Source of the DNA: Echinococcus granulosus
Taxonomy: Eukaryota > Platyhelminthes > Cestoda > Cyclophyllidea > Taeniidae
Length of the DNA stretch: 64,000 bases
Reading direction: 5' to 3'
Assembly (NCBI RefSeq): GCF_000524195.1
Contig: NW_020170439.1
Location: 239,444 to 303,443, forward strand
The position numbers and the translations under genes were made by a program. This document shows positions 54,101-60,085 of the stretch, in pieces (positions within the stretch are counted from its first letter, which is position 1; each line of letters opens with the position of its first letter). Below the pieces are notes generated by a model that was not told the origin of the DNA, did not search any database, and saw only the letters and a program-made list of their open reading frames with translations.

Positions 54101-54886
54101 AATTCTCCAATGAGGGTCTAAATGATTATTGAGAAGCATAAAATTGCACCTACCCAAATTATGTAAGCAGCGACACTTACCATGATAGCGCGTTTCAGGA
54201 CGCGGCGCGCAAAAGCGTCTTTGATGTCGTCCAGTGGACTAAGAGGTTTCAACAAACCTGGCAGTTTCTCGCCATTGATGTTGTAGGCGAGGAAGAGGAC
54301 GGCGTAGCGTGAGAAGCCCACTACGACCAGCCACTGGAGAACTTGCTCCACTGACCAGTTAGCAAGAGGCTAATGGTAGGAAAATGGGTACAGGATACCG
54401 CTGATATGTCGTAGTCAAATAACCAGATTTTCAATTAACTTATCACATCAAAATCTCGTTAAAACATAGGCAGTCGGCAAAGTAGAATAAGGAAAACGAC
54501 AAACAAAACCCAAATAGCAAACAAGTTTCCCAAAATGGTCCTCTCCCAACAGGAATCGAATGTAGAGTTCATATATTCGCTTTAAGTTGAAAAACTAAGG
54601 ATCTAACCTGATCAGAGAGAGTCACGGCTGCGGAGGTATCGGTATCGCTCACAACAACTTCGCTATTTCCTGAAGACACGGAGCCAGAAGCAGAGGGAGT
54701 GGATAAAGATCCCTGGCATCTTGCCGCCCTGCCAATGCAAACGGCGTGGAGCAGACACCCACATGTGATGCATTGTCGGGCTGTGCATCGCGGAGTTATG
54801 ATGTAGTCTTCACAGACCTGACACAGCCTTGGATACGCTACCGAAACACGAACCAAATTATGGACAGGCTCCGAGCCTTGTTTCAT
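38935..54886 (-). CDS. PI3-kinase regulatory subunit (p85-type) with N-terminal C1-SAM-C1 module
   Basis: A class IA PI3-kinase adaptor: it should bind phosphotyrosine through two SH2 domains and hold the p110 catalytic subunit through the coiled coil between them. Eleven minus-strand exons join with every phase compatible: 54886-54608, 54369-54181, 54117-53976, 52888-52647, 51197-50777, 49096-48710, 45867-45588, 42082-41794, 41293-41145, 40561-40094, 39190-38935. They total 3102 nt, 1033 residues plus TAG. Approximate domains: C1 9-57, SAM 98-155, C1 181-233, RhoGAP/BH 272-545, nSH2 608-712, coiled coil 715-865, cSH2 912-1015. Both SH2 domains keep the FLVR arginine. Vertebrate p85 has an N-terminal SH3 domain instead. 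Introns run from 63 nt to 3.5 kb; the largest (42083-45587) holds an N gap and the right IR2 arm. I saw no domain-like exon inside the long introns. The start ATG is the first in frame after a likely acceptor. Family call firm; the N-terminal fusion needs transcript evidence. Confidence 0.92.
40094..40561 (-). CDS. PI3K subunit exon 10: rest of iSH2 and first half of cSH2
   Basis: Residues 793-949. The long basic helix ([14 protein letters not shown].. to [11 protein letters not shown]) closes the coiled coil. A Ser/Thr-rich linker follows, then cSH2 starts [17 protein letters not shown] and includes GTFLIRPS (Arg936). The donor is ATTAA|GTTAGT. Confidence 0.92.
41145..41293 (-). CDS. PI3K subunit exon 9: iSH2 coiled coil
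   Basis: 149 nt encoding a charged helical segment ([20 protein letters not shown], then [15 protein letters not shown]) of the p110-binding coiled coil. The acceptor is CCTCCACAG; the donor GTCAG|GTAATC is phase 2. Confidence 0.85.
41794..42082 (-). CDS. PI3K subunit exon 8: C-terminal half of nSH2 and start of iSH2
   Basis: Residues 647-743. It opens with [20 protein letters not shown] and continues through [14 protein letters not shown] to PRLLYPV, the standard end of the p85 nSH2, before entering the coiled coil. The acceptor is CTTTCTAG; the donor CAG|GTCAAG is phase 0. Confidence 0.92.
42672..42691. repeat. 20-bp perfect palindrome in a PI3K-gene intron
   Basis: TTTTACGGGT followed immediately by its exact reverse complement ACCCGTAAAA, with no loop. 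It lies in the large intron between exons 7 and 8. No function can be assigned. Confidence 0.9.
44050..44790 (-). repeat. Right arm of inverted repeat IR2
   Basis: 44356-44714 is the exact reverse complement of 31532-31890. The flanks on both sides are homologous to the left arm but diverged. The arm lies inside the intron between exons 7 and 8 of the PI3K subunit gene. Outer limits are approximate. Confidence 0.85.
44140..44239. other. Assembly gap (100 N) within a PI3K-gene intron
   Basis: 100 N placeholder. The exons on its two sides (45588-45867 and 41794-42082) are halves of one SH2 domain, on the same strand and in matching phase, so the join across this gap is correct. Aligned to the left IR2 arm, the two gap edges are nearly adjacent. 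Confidence 0.97.
45588..45867 (-). CDS. PI3K subunit exon 7: N-terminal half of nSH2
   Basis: Residues 554-647. A low-complexity linker leads into [18 protein letters not shown] and the phosphotyrosine pocket GAFLVRDS (Arg633), almost identical in layout to the p85 nSH2 start. The donor GAGAA|GTGCGT leaves phase 2 and is completed 3.5 kb away by exon 8, across an assembly gap. Confidence 0.92.
48710..49096 (-). CDS. PI3K subunit exon 6: RhoGAP/BH domain, C-terminal part
   Basis: Residues 425-553. [16 protein letters not shown] corresponds to the central RhoGAP helix. The later segment [14 protein letters not shown] sits where RhoGAP domains carry the NA..L...F.P.L.R motif. It is degenerate here and interrupted by a Ser/Thr-rich insertion, so GAP activity may be reduced or lost. 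Confidence 0.85.
50777..51197 (-). CDS. PI3K subunit exon 5: RhoGAP/BH domain, N-terminal part
   Basis: Residues 285-424. It contains [17 protein letters not shown], the CVDVYRSS segment with the Arg (residue 343) at the GAP arginine-finger position, and the hallmark [15 protein letters not shown], closely resembling the p85 BH motif (YLLDLPNPVIPAAVY in the human protein). The donor AACT|GTGAGT leaves phase 1. Confidence 0.9.
52647..52888 (-). CDS. PI3K subunit exon 4: second half of C1 plus start of RhoGAP
   Basis: It completes the C1 finger with the SQGYQC..C....H..C pattern (Gln208-Gly209, Cys212, Cys215, His220, Cys223, Cys233). The QG dipeptide is the one kept in diacylglycerol/phorbol-binding C1 domains. 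A Pro/Ser linker follows, and the last residues ([10 protein letters not shown]) are the first strand of the RhoGAP fold. That fold continues in exon 5, which shows that the C1 domain and RhoGAP belong to one protein. Confidence 0.85.
53976..54117 (-). CDS. PI3K subunit exon 3: first half of second C1 zinc finger
   Basis: 47 codons plus one base. After a Ser-rich linker it supplies the first zinc ligands: His181 or His185, Cys195 and Cys198. It ends at the donor TTAG|GTGAGT, which splits a glycine codon of the C1 domain (residue 204). Confidence 0.82.
54181..54369 (-). CDS. PI3K subunit exon 2: SAM domain
   Basis: 63 codons, phase 0 at both ends, and almost exactly one SAM domain. It opens with the [11 protein letters not shown] helix and continues through [19 protein letters not shown] to a final basic helix ([11 protein letters not shown]). 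Conserved SAM positions (W at start, V.WL, Y...F, I.G..L) are present. The donor ATG|GTAAGT leads into a 63-nt intron. SAM domains usually drive self- or hetero-oligomerisation. Confidence 0.82.
54608..54886 (-). CDS. PI3K subunit exon 1: C1-like zinc finger
   Basis: Encodes residues 1-93. The C1 spacing is clear: His9-x12-Cys22-x2-Cys25-x13-Cys39-x2-Cys42-x4-His47-x2-Cys50-x6-Cys57. It lacks the QG dipeptide of diacylglycerol-binding C1 domains and has a shortened last spacer, so it is probably atypical and non-binding. A Ser-rich linker follows. The donor is CAG|GTTAGA (phase 0). The frame stays open upstream of the ATG to two possible acceptors (AG at 54937-54936 and 54902-54901). Confidence 0.8.
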
Positions 54887-54900
54887 TACGGTTTCATAAT

Positions 54901-54972
54901 CTAAACAGGATGAAAACGGTCTGACATTAAAGTACCTAGGAAATGACAACGAATAGGGAGAGAAAGAGAGCC
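54901..54972 (-). promoter_or_regulatory. Candidate trans-splice acceptor region of the PI3K subunit gene
   Basis: After the NDUFA11 poly(A) signal the minus strand carries a CT-rich tract (CTCTCTTTCTCTCCC) ending in CATTTCCTAG (AG at 54937-54936). A second acceptor-like CCTGTTTAG follows (AG at 54902-54901), and then the first in-frame ATG at 54886. With only 144 bp between the two coding regions there is little room for an independent promoter. Flatworms are known to trans-splice a spliced leader onto downstream genes of short polycistrons. The assignment is an inference. Confidence 0.45.
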
Positions 54973-54984
54973 AAACTACGCCGC

Positions 54985-54990
54985 TTTATT
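54985..54990 (-). terminator. Poly(A) signal of NDUFA11
   Basis: AATAAA on the minus strand, about 40 nt after the NDUFA11 stop codon. It is followed within about 50 nt by the acceptor-like tract that precedes the PI3K subunit gene. Confidence 0.6.
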
Positions 54991-55030
54991 TGTTTCTAAT
55001 TTGTTTGCAAACTAACGCAGTGTCAAAGAT

Positions 55031-55695
55031 CTACAAGAATTTTTCCAATTCCTCCTCCTCCTCTCGCCATTTCTTGTTCATGTAGCGGTGGTTCAGTGAG
55101 ATGTAGGCGTTGGGAACACAACCACGGCAACGGCCAACGCTTTGATTGGCGAATTGTGGCCTCAATATCTCACAAAATTTGCCTATTGCGGAGAGGGCTG
55201 CGAAGCAAAGTACCATGTTCATCTGACTAGCTAAAGGTGCTGAAATAAAAAGCACAGTTGATTGATTGACACCAAGGTGACACAATAAACAGACACAGTT
55301 AGATTACCCTTATAACGAACAAGGAAACCAGCAGCAGCACCTCCAATTGCATGGTTGAACGGACTATGTTCTTTGTTCAGGAGTTTTGCACTGGCATAAC
55401 TAGCAACGGCGTGTGCAACGCCAGCAGATACTATTACGAAAATAAGTCCCAAAAACAAAATTTACGTCCAAGAGCCAGAATACGGACTGCCTTAATACCG
55501 CTTCCATAAACATTACGCCCGGTCAACAGTGCGGGCAGGTAAGCGAGACCCGCATTAAAGGAGCCTAATAACAATGACCAAACACCCCAGATTTGGTTTA
55601 CCAATGTAGTAGCCAGTAAATGCGGCCATCTTGATGCGATAAAACAGGTGCTCATTGTCCTTGGTGTTTGCGTAGTTATAAATATAGTTTGGCAT
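55031..55695 (-). CDS. NDUFA11: NADH dehydrogenase (complex I) subunit NDUFA11
   Basis: An accessory membrane subunit of mitochondrial complex I (B14.7, Tim17-related fold). Four exons: 55695-55602, 55564-55466, 55430-55308, 55239-55031, giving 174 residues. Introns are 37, 35 and 68 nt, all GT-AG with matching phases (1, 1, 1). The protein starts MPNYIYNYANTKDNEHLFYR, then has hydrophobic helices. The signature region AHAVASYASAKLLNKEHSPF leads into the glycine-rich AIGGAAAGFLVRYK, corresponding to the human LNYFLGGCAGG segment. A final helix is followed by a charged C-terminal tail (WREEEEELEKFL) longer than in the human protein (141 residues). The PI3K subunit gene follows 144 bp downstream on the same strand. 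The start is the first ATG giving this frame. The call rests on pattern similarity only; a related Tim17-family protein is the alternative. Confidence 0.85.
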
Positions 55696-56607
55696 ACCGA
55701 AAAACAGACGAGAAAACCGCCAAGTAGAGGTCAGAGGGAATAAACGGGCGGAACCACAATCAAAAGGCCAACTAAATTAAAAATGGTTAGAATAATGGTT
55801 AGAATAATCCATATAGTACCAACAACAAAGCAAAAATAGCAAAGCAGTGTGATGACTATCATTGAGTCGAAAATAATTACATTGTTATACAGCCTTGTGC
55901 GGACAGTGTGAATCTGCCAAAAAAATTCCAAAATAGAAAAAATTGAGCAAACTAAAAAGTTTGCTTGTGTGTTTTTGCACCGCACTAAGCACTTAAGTGA
56001 GGTTTGCCACTAAAACAAACTTAGGCCTATACCTAGACAAATGCAGTTTTAAATATGCTTACAGGTTTAAATTGTGAGCAGCTGAAGCAAATCATGACAG
56101 ACACCTTCTTCTGCCTTTTTATGTCAAAGGCAAAATAATGTTTATAGTTTTCCATTGTTTTAAATTAAAAAAGATAATATTACTTGTGTAAAATTTATAA
56201 TACGGCACTTTTGCTTGCGCACTTAAAAGTTATTTTGCAGTTTTTGTTTTAATTTGCATTAATTAAAGCAGCTTGTTAAAATACGCTGGTTTTTGGTTGG
56301 TGTACAGGGCCCTCTCTGTGCGTCAGCAACTTTTAATGATGGTAGAAAAAGGACAAGCAATTCATTACACCTAACCCAATCCGTTTTTTTAATGGGTGGA
56401 CTCTAGTGTTTTTGAAGACTGCGGCTAGCGCCGCAATACTACGTTTCATTTTGCTCATTCTCTATTTTGCAAAGGGTGACCAACATGTTTTTTAATTATT
56501 TTGGGCCTATTTTCGGACGGAAATTTCCAGGAAACGGTTTGCTGAGTTATTTCTTGTAATGCTGCCTTGCATCGGAAAACTGTGCCTCGAATCCTTTGCT
56601 ATTCTCG
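55696..56607. promoter_or_regulatory. Divergent intergenic region between NDUFA11 and a plus-strand gene
   Basis: About 0.9 kb separates the NDUFA11 start (minus) from the start of the next gene (plus), so it probably holds promoters for both. It is AT-rich with a less AT-rich patch near 56420-56450 (GGCTAGCGCCGC). I identified no specific binding site. Confidence 0.4.
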
Positions 56608-59043
56608 ATGGTCAAGACAGACATGTTGTTCTGGCTCCTGATCTCCCTACATGGGATGACAATCAGCCTCCGCAATACCGCAAATCTCATAGACATCCCT
56701 ACCGTCTTCGTCGTCTCCCTGACACTAACCCCTTTCCAGTACGTAAACAAATATGCTGCCAAACCTCACCATCCATCTCAGGTCGAGTTGCAAGTAGGAC
56801 GTGGACTACCACAAATTCACGTCGACTTATCTCATCCCGTGCCATCCATCGTCCTGTCAGGGGAAGTCTCGGCGCCTGTTCGGGCAGCGACGTGGCGCAT
56901 TCACTGGCCCGAAATTTGTCGCGGCACCTGCGCCTGTGTCGGCGTGTCGATCCATCCAAATACCCCAGGTTCGCCAGTTGATCGCCTGCTCTACTGCGAT
57001 CTCGCGCACTGCTTGCTCAGTGAGGCGGATGCTCGGGCTTATGGTAATTAGCTTCCCTTTCGGACTCTCACTCGTACGAGGGTGTTTTCAACTACCTAAC
57101 ACGTTCCTTACCAACGTCTCGCTGTAATGACTGTTATTTTAGCCAACAGAATGTTTTAAATAGCTTTATTTAGTTATTTGGTTCTTTATCGCGAAAGTCC
57201 TGCTCGAATTTTCTTAGTATCCCTGTAGGCTTTTGTTTTAACTACATTTTTGTGTGCTCGACTGTTATAGAATCATTGACAGGCATTCTAGACTAATGGT
57301 TTCGTAATTAAGCAGCATATTACTGCCGTAGATTTTGTTTACACGTACCGAGTCTCACAGCGTTCCTAGTCAACAGAGCAATCGTAGTTTAGGGGGATTT
57401 TAACCTGCGCATGCCAGTAATTGAGCATCGTCGTCTCACGAAAAAACATTTATCATTACTGCCTCACACTCCTCAGCTCACAAACGCACCCATCTGCTGA
57501 TGTCAATGATTCAGTGGCCTTTTCAGTTTGGAGATATTGGTGGTACTCAAGTGTTTCAACTTACTAGTATCAGTCATTAACTGGGCGTCTTTCTTACAGT
57601 CGTCGGTCTGCCAGCTGCTGACTTTACAATGACTCTGGCAGTTCGTTGGACCGGTCGCCGCCTTCTTGAAGCCTTGCTAACCTACCACTTCGCTGACCTG
57701 CCGCCGAGTGCAGCGCGTACGCTCCGTCGAGAGGTCTGGTTGGAGCGACGGGATGCTCCCAGTCTGACTCTTTCTCCCTTCATCTCCACTGCTTGGGGAT
57801 TCGCTGAGGTCGATATGCGGTTTGTAGGTTTCCTGAGGCACGGTAGGTGGTCCCTGTCATTGCTAGGTCCACTTCAAACTCAATTTGCATCGTTGGGAAG
57901 ATACAGATGAAGAACCCGGGTCATTCCTAAAGACGTAGTAAGGCATTTCATTGTAAAAGAATATTTTGTTATTAACGTAAAGAAGGGCTCGGGGACTGAG
58001 TATGAACGAGAGACCATGATGCTAAGATGGTAATGACTGAATATGCACTTTGACTAAGCTTAAATCTCTACGTTGCCTCTTCTTATAAACCCCGTCTTTG
58101 GCACTCTCAGTCACTCTCATCTCATTGGTCTTCACAACTCAGTCGATGCTTTAACAGAAAGAAACGACTGCCCACAAGGCATTTAATCCTAGTACCGATT
58201 TTTGTGGATCGGTAACCTTTTCTTCTCTGGACTACGTTTCGGGTGTGATTTTGTTGAGCTGGGAGCTTAAGTAGTTGAAATAAAGGAATAGGAATGTCTA
58301 CTGTGTGCTTACTTTTTATTCTTCTTTTTCGAAAGACGTCCTTGAGCTTAAGACCCTCTGCCGGTGGCGAGTTTTGCAGCAACTTATGACCGTAATCCAA
58401 TCGAGCAAGGAGCGTAAGTGTCTCCCTTCCCTGATTCGGTGAATAGTAACTAGTGGTAAATAAGGGATTAGTTTCAAGTACCGTTAGCGTGGCAGTGCTA
58501 TTGGATATTTTTCCGGGTAGTAAATCGTTTACTTTTTTCATTAAAATTAGCATACTGCTTTTGTTGTTGATCATATTAGTCTGGTGTCCAGCAGGTATGC
58601 AATGGTACGCGTTTTTTAAAGAATCTTTTTCGTAAATGCTTTGCTGGTTAGTAAGTAAAACAGGTGTGTTTTTTACTCGCGTTTTTAACATCTGGAATTT
58701 TAAATAAGTTGCATTCTTTTTCCTCATCGTTCAGGTGGTGAATTTGATGTTTGGTCAAACATAGAACAACGTGTTAAAGAGCTCCAATTCCCGAAGACTA
58801 TTCAAAATCAACTTTATCTGTCTAAGTATGTAATCTCTGGTTCTACTTCCTTGCTCCATTTGTTTACCTTCCTTTTCTACCCACCTTTTATAAGCGCTTT
58901 AAATTGAGACTTTTCAGTTTTAGAAGGATCTATGGAGACTTATCAGGAAACGCATAATGCGTTGAGGAGGACTTCTCTGTCGACAACTGTAATTTTCCAG
59001 GCTGAAGCATTGCATGCCTACCTCATTAATTGGATTCGTTTGA
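56608..59043 (+). CDS. Four-exon gene, unrecognised protein with likely signal peptide
   Basis: Exons 56608-57043, 57600-57842, 58735-58825 and 59001-59043 join in consistent phases (1, 1, 2) to give 270 residues. Residues 1-20 look like a signal peptide or anchor (MVKTDMLFWLLISLHGMTIS). Exon 1 continues with a second hydrophobic stretch (IPTVFVVSLTLTPF), a beta-like region and a Cys-containing segment (CRGTCACVGV). Exon 2 is Arg/Leu-rich (RRLLEALLTYHF). Exon 3 reads GGEFDVWSNIEQRVKELQFP. The protein ends SLIGFV. I do not recognise a family. An alternative 43-nt intron at 56739-56781 (GTACGT donor) would switch exon 1 to another frame and cost the signal peptide, so I prefer the intronless exon 1. 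The last exon is short and the least certain. Confidence 0.55.
58122..58727 (-). CDS. 201-codon antisense ORF inside an intron, status uncertain
   Basis: An ATG-initiated frame of 201 codons, opposite to and wholly inside the 57843-58734 intron of the plus-strand gene. The translation has ordinary composition (segments VNDLLPGKISNSTATLTVLE and RRKGYRSTKIGTRIKCLVG) and many Lys/Arg in its C-terminal half. No family is recognised, and neither a promoter nor a poly(A) signal was identified. It could be a nested gene, a decayed exon or chance. Confidence 0.15.
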   Translation of the reverse strand: MRKKNATYLKFQMLKTRVKNTPVLLTNQQSIYEKDSLKNAYHCIPAGHQTNMINNKSSMLILMKKVNDLLPGKISNSTATLTVLETNPLFTTSYYSPNQGRETLTLLARLDYGHKLLQNSPPAEGLKLKDVFRKRRIKSKHTVDIPIPLFQLLKLPAQQNHTRNVVQRRKGYRSTKIGTRIKCLVGSRFFLLKHRLSCEDQ

Positions 59044-60085
59044 GAGCAATATGTGGATGAAAGCAGATTTCTTTATTAGACAAATCGACGTGTCTTACTG
59101 CTTGTAATTACCTCGTTGTGTGTGTTGCTGAGAACACCACGGATGTGCCTTTATGAACTTGGGTTTTTCGGGCCTTCTTCCCGTGGGGATGTTCAAGCGC
59201 ATTGTTTGGGGGTTTGTCCCCTTGGTGGGTGCGTCCTGTGGAGTAGGTCTTGTTTCGCGCTTGGTCCGTGCATGAACAACGCGACGGTCAGTGTGTATCA
59301 ACCACTGAGGTGTGGGGACTCGTTAAGACATTTCTTGGCTGGACCTGTGCCCGCTAAGATTCGGCTTAATGTGGTACGCTTATGAATCGACGCTTTGGAT
59401 GGTGCGGGGAGCTGCCGTCTCATCCACCGCTCGCATTTGAAGCCTTTACAAGGAACGAGCCGCTGTTTTCTGTCCTTATAAGATACGGCTTGAGGATACG
59501 TTATAGTAGTCAAAAATTGGTGGTTGAAGCACTCGTAAGATCTGGGGTGGCTTATCGCAAGAATAAAATACGGGGAGGGAGAGTGCAAGCATTTAGGGAC
59601 ATGCAATTGTAAAAAGGTATTAGGATCGTATTTGTGACTAGTTGCTGTCGGGTGGAAAAAAAGTATCTTAGGAATAATCAGCTTCTTAAAGAGAGTAAAC
59701 CTGAAGAAGCTGCAGGCAATAAGAATTCGCTTTTGCACGCTGCATTAAAAAACCCTTCTTGGTTGGAAAGGTTCGTTACTTTAAACACGCTTTTTAACTG
59801 CGCTCAACCTTAAATGTCTTTGTTTATGCCATTTTGCGTGGAGATTTTGCCCGGATTTTTAATTGCATAAATATTCACCTTTTTAAGTAACTATACTGCA
59901 TAAATGCATGTTGTGTGTAAAAAAAATTTGATATAAGTTTTTTAATAAGTTTTAATGTACCATAAAAGTCGGCCAGGCTATTGCAAAGAATCATTTTGCG
60001 TCACTTCAAGTTTGAGGCTTGTTTTGACGTAAATTCATATTTCCTGATTAACAGATTTTAATTTTACAGATTATAAAAATAAACT
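59044..60085. other. Intergenic region upstream of DNAI2
   Basis: It contains a less AT-rich patch (about 59100-59560) with open frames on both strands. One is a 40-codon plus-strand ATG frame (about 59154-59276) encoding a hydrophobic, glycine-rich segment (GLLPVGMFKRIVWGFVPLVG). No frame is convincing. The right end is very AT-rich and closes with TTTTACAG at 60062-60069, an acceptor-like site 16 nt before the DNAI2 start. It could join a 5' UTR exon or a spliced leader. Confidence 0.4.

Noticed and set aside
56559..56981. 140-codon plus-strand frame overlapping exon 1 of the unrecognised gene
   Set aside because: Arg/Pro/Ser-rich translation typical of an off-frame shadow. The alternative frame gives a signal peptide and phases that match exons 2-4.
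59154..59276. 40-codon hydrophobic frame resembling the glycine-rich membrane segment of MICOS MIC26/27 proteins
   Set aside because: The similarity is only compositional, and no upstream exon with the family's N-terminal part was found.
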